Shown: in pieces, positions 45,584-54,957 of the stretch
How positions within the stretch are numbered: the first letter of the stretch is position 1
How the letters are laid out: each line of letters starts with the position of its first letter
Assembly: GCA_051530055.1 (NCBI GenBank)
Contig: CM121342.1
Location: forward strand, 868,001-932,000
From: Neoechinorhynchus agilis
Lineage: Eukaryota > Acanthocephala
Reading direction: 5' to 3'
Length of the DNA stretch: 64,000 nucleotides
Made by a program: the position numbers and the translations under genes
The notes under the pieces: model-generated
Database searches by the model: none
What the model was told of the DNA's origin: nothing
The model's input: only the letters and a program-made list of their open reading frames with translations

Positions 45584-45759
45584 TTTTCCCTTCCTTGAGA
45601 TTTGTTTGTAAACATGCAAATTTTTGAGGCCTCAACCTCCTTATCAAGCATTGCTTGTACGTTTTTAAATATGTGAATAAAAACAGCAAGCAATGCTTGA
45701 TAAGGAGGTTGAGGCCTCGAAAATTTGCATGTTTACAAATAAATCTCGAGGAGGGAAAA
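45584..45759. repeat. foldback element, 73-bp arms
   Basis: The left arm 45584-45657 and right arm 45687-45759 pair almost fully (TTTTCCCTTCCTTGAGAT with ATCTCGAGGAGGGAAAA, inner AAGCATTGCTTG with CAAGCAATGCTT). The 29-bp loop holds no motif. A typical palindromic MITE. Confidence 0.85.
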
Positions 45760-45887
45760 ACTCGCCGTATAGAGAAAATTCTAGGATATGTCAAACTGTA
45801 AATGATCACACTTTAAACGTTCCGTTTAGCTGCCATTGGAACGAAGAGCATAATTTTACATGTATTGATAGAGTTAATTAAATAACT

Positions 45888-46390
45888 TCAGAGAACGCTG
45901 TTTACTTTAAGAAGCAACTGAATGGATCTTTTAGTAAAATTCGACCACGATTGCTCATGGTTTAGCTTTGTGTAGGTTCCCTCCAGCGCCTTTATTCCCT
46001 CTCGAATACTAAAGCAAATCCCTAACTTAGAGTTTCGTTTGTAGCAGTCTTTACATTTCGTTCCTTTCCGATCATATCTCAAAACTACCGGTTTGCCTCT
46101 AAAAGCTTTCGAGGCTGCCACCGCTTTAGTGAACACATGTAGACGGTATATTGTGTGTGAATCTCCTTCAAAGGACTCATATTTGAGATTCATACCTCTA
46201 GATGCCCAATCAAAAGCCATTTCACACAAAGAGCGGCAGCCTGGTAAGTCTGCCTTGAAATGGGTATCAAACTGGCATCTCCAATTTTCCGAATCCACAC
46301 ATACACACCATAGTCGCTTACCTCAAAATCATCAAGGATCGAAAGCGAATCTCCAGTTGACTTATCCCGATGAATATATTCTCCGGGCAT
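45888..46390 (-). CDS. hypothetical two-exon protein, about 150 aa
   Basis: Exon 1 from 46390 encodes MPGEYIHRDKSTGDSLS and ILDDFE, then a GT-AG intron of 50 nt (46272-46321), then exon 2 from FDTHFKADLPGCRSLCEM, with FDWASRGMNLKYESFEGD, RLHVFTKAVAASKAFRGK, GTKCKDCYKRNSKLGICFS and SIQLLLKVNSVL. A CKDC plus paired CR/LC pattern hints at a small zinc or disulfide fold. No signal peptide and no known family. The spliced frame joins cleanly, so I believe it is real. Confidence 0.5.
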
Positions 46391-47247
46391 CGTTGTTCAA
46401 ATACAATGATTAAAATTTCTCGTGTAAAATTGGCATTGTCGATATATCTAGTAAAAGCTATATGTCGATGAATGCAAAGTTGTTCGATCTGTTGAAGTGG
46501 GTGCTTGGAAGTATTACTGGAACAAGATTACAACATTTGATATTTTGTATTCCCTAGTGTATAGGCCTCACATATATTAAGCTTTTAGATAAAGAGCCAA
46601 TCGATTTTTGAAATGTCTAACAATGCATGACTTCTAGATGAGATTGACGCTCGAGCCGAAAAGTAGCTTGTTTGCGAAATAGCGTGTTCTTCGTTTCCAT
46701 TCGATGGAGCGTAACTATGTATTTTCATGTGCAGAGGAAGCGGAAGCGTTCGCCCATTTTTTAAACAGTTTGCTTTTTTGAAACCTCAAAATGTCTGAAA
46801 ACTGCACTTTTTATTCGTTTCTTCAGGGAAGTTTTCAAGATGCGTAAAGATCACATCTTACACTGTGAAATTTAAAACGACTAAAACCAACAGCATGATA
46901 ATGTAACGCCTTACAACTCTTTTTCCATCATTTATCCCTTCATATGCACGAATAAGTTCGATTTTGCATAATAACCAACCAAAAAATGGCAAAATGTCCT
47001 AAAATTATGTTTTTATCGTCCATTTTCTTCGCTCGTGTTGTTATTTTACAAATTCTGCACCAAAATTCAATTATTGATTGGATTTATGTTCCAAGATTCA
47101 CAGATTTCCAGCAATAAGATGCTGTATTTTCACTGAAATGAAGAAGCAATGACAAAAATTATCTGACGAAATATTGGAAATAAATAAGTGAATCTAAATC
47201 CGGGGTGGCAAAACTACCAAAAAAGGAAGTACGTTTTCCAACATTTC
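46391..47247. other. intergenic, no gene seen
   Basis: AT-rich sequence; nothing recognised. Confidence 0.5.
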
Positions 47248-47655
47248 AGTTTATCTCATACTGTTCATTTTATCACAATGATTAGTGAGTCGGTGCCGTT
47301 AAATCTTATGTAAAAAATTTGAATTGCAAAAAAATACATTTTCTCATTAAAACTAAATTTTCATCGAGAAAATTCCCGGAATCTTAATCGAGAACAAATT
47401 AATAAGATTTTCGAACTTACGTAAGCTAACAAGTATTGTAGAGTTAAGCATAGTTTATCTCATACTGTTCATTTTATCACAATGATTAGTGAGTCGGTGC
47501 CGTTAAATCTTATGTAAAAAATTTGAATTGCAAAAAAATACATTTTCTCATTAAAACTAAATTTTCATCCAAAAAATTCCCGGAATCTTAATCGAGAACA
47601 AATTAATAAGATTTTCGAACTTACGTAAGCTAACAAGTATTGTAGAGTTAAGCAT
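47248..47655. repeat. 204-bp tandem duplication
   Basis: Two adjacent copies (47248-47451 and 47452-47655) starting AGTTTATCTCATACTG and ending GAGTTAAGCAT, about 99% identical by eye (the visible difference is CGAGAAAATT versus CCAAAAAATT). A very young duplication in non-coding DNA. Confidence 0.95.
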
Positions 47656-48102
47656 TAAACTCGAACTCGAGCTAAAAAAGTATAGACATATTCGCTCGCT
47701 TTAAATGATTGGTGATAACCATTGCACTGCCCACCATTACCGATTTTTCACGCCAAAATGCACTGGAATTGTTTATTGCATGTTTTTAGTGTTTTGTCAA
47801 TGCCAAACATTGATTTCATAAAGTTTATAAGGGGGGTTACACAGGATGCTTTAGGCGTATCCCAAACGAAGATACTTGAACGACAGAAGGGTATATGAGT
47901 TTGATGGGTTGTTAGTATAGAGATTGAAATAATAGTAGTAGCTGTACACCACAACAGGAGTCAATAGCAAACATTCGTGAGTTGAGTTTGTATTAACACC
48001 GAGAAAACTGTTTACCATGCTGTGCGTTTGTGAGTGAGGTTCTTCGTTATTTATCCACACGCTAGAGCAGCAACCAACTTGATGAGCGGCCGCCCACGTT
48101 CA
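47656..48102. other. intergenic, no gene seen
   Basis: Nothing recognised; probably the 3' region of the polyQ gene. Confidence 0.45.
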
Positions 48103-49428
48103 CTAATCGGACGTGGACGATGTGGTTGTTGTTGATTCTATTGAACACAGTGACGCAAAAGCTGCGGCGCTGAAGTCCACTGCATCGGTTGCCGATATCC
48201 AGGTTCGTTTCCAAACATTAAACAAGTTTCTATAAAAATCAGAGGTGCTCATCAGGTCATGAGTACTGACAGATGCATCTCTTTTCGATCTGGATTCGTC
48301 AACTTCCTCACAAACTAAACGGAGTAATCGTTTCATGACACGATCCGCAATTTGCTCAACTACCGTCTTTTTTTTCTTACCATTGAACGGGTCAAGCAGA
48401 TCTTCGGTCGACTGTGATAGAGAACTTCTTCGTTGTTGATAAAAATAATGAGGAGATCCGAGCCAATACTGTTGCTGCTGCTGCTGCTGCTGCTGGTGGT
48501 GGAGGTGATCATTTGACAGAGTGTACGTCGAGTGCTGGATATTTCCGTTTGATTGAGTCATCACAAGTGGTCCAGTGTTGGTACCAACTGAGCCATTTAC
48601 CATCAATCGATTACCATTGGAAAGCGAATGTGGTTGGGACGGAGTTACTATTTGCCTCCCTGAATTCCAATTAGGTTGATGGTACTGTCGACGCCTAGTG
48701 AGCTGGTAGGTGTTATGAGATGTGAGATCTGCAGCTGACATCAGAATGGTAGTTGATGCAGGTTGGATTTCTCTGTGAATGGGTTTCCGGATAGCAGAAG
48801 AAGAATAACTTGGCGGTTGGCTAGAAGTGAGATGCTGATGAGATCGCATGACCGGGACATTTCTGATCATCGAAGTCGTCGGATGTCCACCGAGTCCCGG
48901 TGGAGCCGATGGTTGTGTGTTCTGCGTATCCAATGCAGATCGCTGCTGCTGTTGTGTCCACCATCCGGGTGCATTGCCATTATTGTCAGCTAAATCTACT
49001 GTTCCGTAATCTAAGGTCGGATTACACTTATACCGCAATAGTTGCTCAATCTGGTTTGAAAACGATAGAGTCGGTGAATCTGGATCTTTGCTGTTAAATG
49101 GATCAATGTCCTTGTTCCATTCAGTGTTTCCACGCACATCGCCGTTCACTGTAGCCAAAGCATTTTGTTGGCGTTGATGCTGCTGAGAGTTAGAAGTGCT
49201 CTGAGATGAGATAACTGTTGGTTTGGCTGAAATGCTAACCAAATCAGCTCGGCGTGGTTGGCTAGTTGCAGACTGTGGAGATGCGTTCTGGCACCATTGA
49301 GGATACTGGTGGTGGTGATAGGTCTGTTGTTGCATGTTTGGCCCGCGTTGTATATTGGATCCTTGTTGTTGAGACAGGAACATATCAGATCGACTCGTAG
49401 CTTCACTTGAATGTTGATAATTGAACAT
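48103..49428 (-). CDS. polyglutamine-rich protein, 441 aa, unknown family
   Basis: The start at 49428 (MFNYQHSSEATSRSDMF) is preceded by GCTAAA, a reasonable start context. The protein is largely disordered: Gln/Ser/Asn rich, with a run of nine Gln encoded by mixed CAG/CAA near 48465-48495, and two DPFN motifs (NKDIDPFNSKD, EDLLDPFNGKKKK) that resemble adaptor/EH-binding peptides. Residues 360-420 (VEQIADRVMKRLLRLV, FYRNLFNVWKRTW) are helical and conserved-looking. The C-terminus is Ser/Thr-rich. No recognised domain; possible RNA-binding or adaptor protein, unproven. Confidence 0.6.
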   Translation of the reverse strand: MFNYQHSSEATSRSDMFLSQQQGSNIQRGPNMQQQTYHHHQYPQWCQNASPQSATSQPRRADLVSISAKPTVISSQSTSNSQQHQRQQNALATVNGDVRGNTEWNKDIDPFNSKDPDSPTLSFSNQIEQLLRYKCNPTLDYGTVDLADNNGNAPGWWTQQQQRSALDTQNTQPSAPPGLGGHPTTSMIRNVPVMRSHQHLTSSQPPSYSSSAIRKPIHREIQPASTTILMSAADLTSHNTYQLTRRRQYHQPNWNSGRQIVTPSQPHSLSNGNRLMVNGSVGTNTGPLVMTQSNGNIQHSTYTLSNDHLHHQQQQQQQQQYWLGSPHYFYQQRRSSLSQSTEDLLDPFNGKKKKTVVEQIADRVMKRLLRLVCEEVDESRSKRDASVSTHDLMSTSDFYRNLFNVWKRTWISATDAVDFSAAAFASLCSIESTTTTSSTSD

Positions 49429-51601
49429 TTTAGCTTCTGATCGTTGTAAACTGGCTTATAGAGGTTTTGAAAGTTTATGCGCTTATCACACTCACCCAGA
49501 CGCACAAACGTACAAATCGGAACTTGTTGTTAAATACGTCGGCGGCACCGTAGAACATTTAAGGTATATTCGGCGAAAAATCAATACCGCCGTCATTGAC
49601 CAAGCTGCGAGTGGCAACCAAACATTGGGTCTTTTTGTAATGGCAAGTAAAAGATGACCTTACAAAGTATAGGTGCAGATTTATATGTATAATATAAGAA
49701 AATATAGGTCGGCAAAAATTTCCTACATATTCCTTTAAATATTCAAGGGTAATTCAGTGATTTAATATATTTGAAACGTGAAATCAGTGGATAGGAGAAG
49801 GTAGGAAAGTGGATAAGTTCGAACGTAAAGTGAAAGGCTGCGAAGGAGAGGAAAAAGGGAATTTAGAGGTAGGTGGAGATGGTCTGGAATTGACATAAGG
49901 ACTAAAAGGATTGATTGGGTAGGAGCAAGAAAGTAGGGTAACTGAAACGGGGATAAAGCTGAAATCTGAGAGATTGATGAAATTAATCGAAGTGAAGCGG
50001 AAACTGGGTTTATTTTAGCATTTGCATCCCCTAGATAACACGTTGGTTAAAATTTTATAAAGTACTACCTCCGCATTCCACATTATTTGTCACATTTGGA
50101 TACTTTTCGTCTGATTATTTAAAACGCGTTTGTGAGTAATTAAAAAAGATTTGCACTAATTAAAGAAAAAATAGTAGTATATAGTTCAAAATTTAGGCAT
50201 TTTTAGAATGTCAAATTTTTGACAAATGTTGTTTACGTCACAGCCCCTTTTGTGCTGCTTATTTTTTTAAGGAGTGTCCAGCTCAATTTTACATAAAATA
50301 GATGATAAAGGAAAAAACAAGGAACTCAATCAAAATCGGCGTGTGCTTCAGTTTTTATTAATGCGTTACAAAGATAATAAACTCTTAAGGTGCATCGTAG
50401 AACGATATTTCGTTTATAGAAATGAGCACCAACAATAAAAAAATGGAAATGAAGTTTTCAGCATGGAATTCAGAAAGTGTTAACCTAAAAAAAAGAAAGA
50501 TTATTCTTAATTTTTTATATTTTAAAAATATTTTTTTAAATCAAAGAACACTAAGAAGATTGTCGAATGCAGTAAATAAACAAGGAACGATTTTGCATAG
50601 AATTTTTTCGCTGTTTCTTCTTCTATTAAAAAAGTCCTAATCTGTGTTTACAACATGTTCAATCTAATAGGAGTTTTAAAATTATGGATGTTTTACAAAA
50701 ACATCAAAATCATTTTGTTTCCTTAGATGAGTCAATACATAACAGACAATGCGCGGAAGCGAGACCAAGATGCAATTCATCTAAAAACGAATATTTCGAT
50801 CAAAAAATAGGAATCTGGCCATTTACTTTGAAAAAATACTAAAAGCAAATCTAAACATCGTCTAAAGGACCTTCGTTAACGAAAACCAAGAAACTGATCA
50901 TCAAAGAAGAAATTCGAGATATGATGATTAAAATGTTTTACCTACTATACGCTATAAATTTCTAAAAATGAAAAATCGCGTATTGTTTGCATACAACAAG
51001 ATAATGTCAAGCTTCATTAAGCGAATAACGCTTCTTGTTTATAAGAACTTGCAAAAGGAGGCTGGAGCCTGCAATTGAAATCCCAACCTCGGAATAGTCC
51101 AGGCCTAAATGTTTTGGATCTTGGGGTTTTAATAAAATACAAGGATTGCAACATCAGCTGGTCATTAAAAATAATTTAATCAGTAGAAAAAGTTTTTCAA
51201 CAATTGGATCGAGACGCATTTAACAGTGTATTCTTAACATTACAAACATTTATGAAAAATATCATGATATCAAACGGAAACAATTTGTATAAGATTATTC
51301 TAATAAAGAAAAGCCTCGACGAAAAGTTGACCCATATAAATTTAACGCCAGTCGTGGAGAATACAAAAAATAAATGAAATAAATGCTAGTTCATTTCTGA
51401 CTCGCCGTTTTTTATTCATCTATTAATCACCCATTTGTAGTGCCCTTGAGTCACTTTCGAAAGTTGGTCTAGCACAAGCGAATAAAAGGTTGATCAAATG
51501 TGGCAAGTATTATGGAGAAAACTCAGTCAAAACCCATATAGGACGCATACATGTAGCGAACAATTTTTTATAGCTCAATCTCTAAAGCCAATAGCTTGAT
51601 C
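49429..51601. other. intergenic, no gene identified
   Basis: A 78-codon plus frame at 49421-49657 overlaps the start of the polyQ gene antisense and is probably spurious. A K-rich 72-codon frame at 50422-50640 has no domain. Otherwise AT-rich sequence. Confidence 0.45.
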
Positions 51602-51961
51602 TTATTGATTTTTTTGAAATGGATCTATAACATGTCCCGAAATATCGACAAACGTACAATCACCTAATCCCGGTTCAAAGAGAATTCGACGTTTTAGCCG
51701 AATCGTGTCTCCGTTAGGTATTTTCAAGGAATGCAGCGCTTGCGATGCAAAGTTGTCTACTCGCTTATCATCATGGATGATAACCTGTTCATTTATCGGC
51801 ACTTTAAATTTGCGTTCAATCGCTAAAGCCAAATCCGCAACCGTTAATTCCTCTCTGGAAAGAAGCTCAATATTTTTGCGTTTACATCCGTAAACGATTA
51901 GATGATTCCTCGTGTAATACCTGTATTTCGGCGTACCGATGGGTTGTATTGATTCCGACAT
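51602..51961 (-). CDS. ubiquitin-like fold protein, BAG1-like UBL
   Basis: A 119-residue single exon. Residues 22-95 fit a ubiquitin fold, best with the UBL of BAG1: NIELLSREELTVADLALAI (strand-helix), KVPINEQVIIHDDKRVDN (the QxLIFKGK-like strand), SLKIPNGDTIRL (last strand). There is no di-glycine end, so it is a domain, not a modifier. No BAG domain follows in this exon. It could be an adaptor for the proteasome or Hsp70, inferred only from the fold. Confidence 0.55.
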   Translation of the reverse strand: MSESIQPIGTPKYRYYTRNHLIVYGCKRKNIELLSREELTVADLALAIERKFKVPINEQVIIHDDKRVDNFASQALHSLKIPNGDTIRLKRRILFEPGLGDCTFVDISGHVIDPFQKNQ

Positions 51962-52949
51962 ATATCAAACTTCTCATAAAATGGACTCGGATTCGATGTA
52001 CTATGGTTTCCATAGAAATCTTTAACTTTTTGTTCACCAATAGATATCTTTCATCTTTAATCGTTTATTCGTCAGCCGGCCATTCATATTCTGAATCTCA
52101 TAGCTACAATTAAGCTCCACAGTTCCATTAACCAGTGAATTTGAGGATATGTAACATTTTCTTCAATGTTGCATTGGTTTACCTGAAATCTTCCAATTGA
52201 ATCTTTTGAAACATTCACCTTTGCATTTCGAAAATTTACTTCGTTTTCGGGCATATAACAAAATTTGATTTTCATGCCGAATTCCTTATTTTCACCAAAA
52301 TTTTAAAGTTTTTAAATTCAGCACTTCATTTGCTAAGGCATCATTTCATGAAATTGTTTGCCCATTTTGTCCAAAGCAAATTCTTATCTACAAGTGGTAC
52401 AATTTGTTCTTCGCGAATGTATTGATGGCGGCATTATACGCTTTAATGGATCAAGTTCTGCCAGTTATTATTTAAAAATTATGCTATCGCTGCCGTAACT
52501 TTCAAAGACCTATTCACTTAACTATCGATCTCTATGATGCGAGTGCTGAAACTCGCATTGGTGAAATTACTCAGCAAAGAAGGATCGAGGCAAGAAATTT
52601 ATTGCAAATCAAACTTTCATAAATTTTAATTGCAATCAGTTACATGATTTATGAGACTATAATTTCTACAGTTACGTATTTGAATCCTCTAGAATCCTCC
52701 CATTGAGAAGAACAACATCATCAATAAGAGCAGGACTAAAATTCAAAGTAGTCCATAACGTTTAAACATTAGAAGCAAAGTGAATGTACCTTCGTTAAAT
52801 TGGAGCATTTGAAATCATTCATGAGCTCAAAAATGCTTATATTCGAACAAAAGTGATATATTGCCACCTCCCATACATAATATTTCACAAAATGATTTAC
52901 AATCATTCGCACAAAAAAATCTGCTTTACTTTCTCTCAAACGGCAGCTT
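51962..52949. other. intergenic, no gene seen
   Basis: AT-rich; a small minus frame at 52084-52275 has no recognised domain. Confidence 0.45.
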
Positions 52950-53780
52950 TCATGCAGTTGGTTCCATCGTACTTAGTGATTGAAAATCGAATTCAGTTTC
53001 TTCACATAGACTACTTTCAGTACCCTCAACACTTATAGACAGGGGCCAACCCTGACTGGAAATACCAAATATATCAAAATCATCCTGATGCATACTTATA
53101 GGTTGGCTTATTTTCAATACGTATTGTTTCTTTAGTACTAAATCCGGGCATTGAACCCCTTGATCGGCGGTCTCTTTATACCAAGTCTGTGTTGATTGAC
53201 TAACTGTAGTCGCCGATGTCTGGGTTGATGTGTGAACTGCTTCCAGCTTCGAATAATTTTGCACTTGATTGTCGTTGGAAGTGTTAGTATCATTAGTAGA
53301 CTGATGTTTGGCAAATCCATTCGACCCTCCGTATTTTTGCAAAAACCATTCACGAAATCCAATTGGTTTGCAAGCTGTTCCAGTTGCATTTTGACTGTTT
53401 TGAAGATTACTTAGATAAAAGAAATCACCGGAGCGCCCACGTTTAGTCTCACTGTCTTTATCAATCGCTAATCTGTGGAACTGAACTGTTTGAAATGCAC
53501 TTTTGTCATTATTTTCCTTTGATTTCTGTGACATAATCGACTGGACCTCGGCATCCAAGGAATCTAGAGAGTCGCCCGAAAAACAACGCGCTTGATCAGG
53601 GTCTTGAGAATCGGAAATATTTAGACTAAAACTACCGAGGACGTTGGGAATGGGCAGTTTCAATGTTTTAATTGATTCTGAATCATCGGAGATGGAACTG
53701 GAGCAGAGATCGTGGGAAATAAAATTCATTTGATAGTTATAGATATTTGTCCCTTTAAATTCTGCTGCTGCGTGAACCAT
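52950..53780 (-). CDS. disordered protein with TQT-type LC8-binding motifs, 276 aa
   Basis: Starts MVHAAAEFKGTNIYNYQM at 53780. Ser/Asp-rich, mostly disordered. Near residues 185-215 it reads HTSTQTSATTVSQSTQTW and ETADQGVQCPD: two TQT motifs and a GVQC, the consensus classes bound by dynein light chain LC8. Tandem TQT sites are typical of LC8 hub clients, so dimeric assembly through LC8 is a reasonable inference. There is a short conserved-looking GFREWFLQKYGGSNGF segment. No catalytic domain and no family recognised. Confidence 0.55.
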   Translation of the reverse strand: MVHAAAEFKGTNIYNYQMNFISHDLCSSSISDDSESIKTLKLPIPNVLGSFSLNISDSQDPDQARCFSGDSLDSLDAEVQSIMSQKSKENNDKSAFQTVQFHRLAIDKDSETKRGRSGDFFYLSNLQNSQNATGTACKPIGFREWFLQKYGGSNGFAKHQSTNDTNTSNDNQVQNYSKLEAVHTSTQTSATTVSQSTQTWYKETADQGVQCPDLVLKKQYVLKISQPISMHQDDFDIFGISSQGWPLSISVEGTESSLCEETEFDFQSLSTMEPTA

Positions 53781-54161
53781 AGTAAAAGAATAGACCTCAA
53801 TTTAATGTCTGAATTTTTCGTTTCTTTGAGGCGGCAGCGAAAATGACATTAAAAAATTTGATTGCCATGGCTGTCTGAGGTCAACTGGCGGTATGATATG
53901 GTTGGTGGTTCCATAACAAATATGAACGTTCAATAATTGCCGTAAAATATCCGTCAAGGTTATGTTATATGTCGAACTGTAAAATTAATGCCACGTTGTT
54001 TTAAGTGTCTTACATCTAAGTGCAGAAATCAATTGAGAATAATTTCTATTTATACAAATGGTTAAGATTAGTTGCGGGGAATCAAGGGCTTATTTTACAA
54101 TAAAATAATAGGCGTCGTTGTGCAATGGGATCATTTAAATAAATTAGACAAAAGCACTTAA
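53781..54161. other. intergenic, no gene seen
   Basis: Nothing recognised. Confidence 0.45.
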
Positions 54162-54274
54162 CAGTATCTATGTATGGCCTTTTTCACGGCTGATAATTTT
54201 CCTTGGGCAAAGATCGGTGGGCTGTGTGCACAAGGAAAGTTATCAGCCGTCAAAAAGGCCACACATAGATACTG
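54162..54274. repeat. foldback element, 44-bp arms
   Basis: The left arm CAGTATCTATGTATGGCC...CCTTG (54162-54205) pairs with the right arm CAAGG...GGCCACACATAGATACTG (54231-54274). The 25-bp loop includes GATCGGTGGGCTGTGTGC. Confidence 0.85.
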
Positions 54275-54494
54275 AAAAATTACCAGCTGGCCAGACTTCA
54301 AAAATAGAAAAAGCACCTAATGTGGATCTCAATGCGGCCACGTAGTGATTTTTGCCAGTGAAAATAGGAATCTTTAAAATGTTTTTCTGCCCTAATAAGC
54401 AATTTATTTGCCCAAATACTTTTACAAGCCACTGCAAAAGTTCACTATTTGTGATTAGTTGAAGGTTACATTCTTTAAATTAAAACAAATTTAG

Positions 54495-54605
54495 CACGAA
54501 TCAACGCGGCGACTGGAGAGCCAAGATCGACTTCGTTCCTAGCCCAAAAAATAAGCATTGCGGTGCAGCGGGGCAATGCGGCTAGCATTTTCGCCTGCGC
54601 CGATG
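54495..54605 (+). mobile_element. nuclease-module retroelement scrap
   Basis: The plus strand reads RINAATGEPRSTSFLAQ, KISIAVQRGNAASIF, a divergent version of the family's C-terminus (QNISLAVQRGNAASV). Only about 35 codons remain, so it is a relic. Confidence 0.75.
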
Positions 54606-54957
54606 AATAGGGGCGTCGAAGAAACTATAAATTATGTATGCTCTTGTTAAAAAAAATGATGAACTAGTTTTCAATTAAAATGACTCGAGTGGCATTAATA
54701 AATTAGACCTTAAACAAAAACAAACAAAATGAAGTGCAAGTTGAAGGCGATTATCATAAAGCATTGATAGTGACGATCGCATTTGGGTTTTTAAAACAAA
54801 ATTTTCTAAAATTTTATATAACAAATATTCAACATTTGCCTGGATCTGCGTGACACAACCACACTTGTCTATTGAGTGTACAAGACTTTCATTCCGAAAT
54901 GGGTTGATCTAAATTTCAACGACTTAAAGCATAGTAAAGGCTGTCAAGAACACTCAC

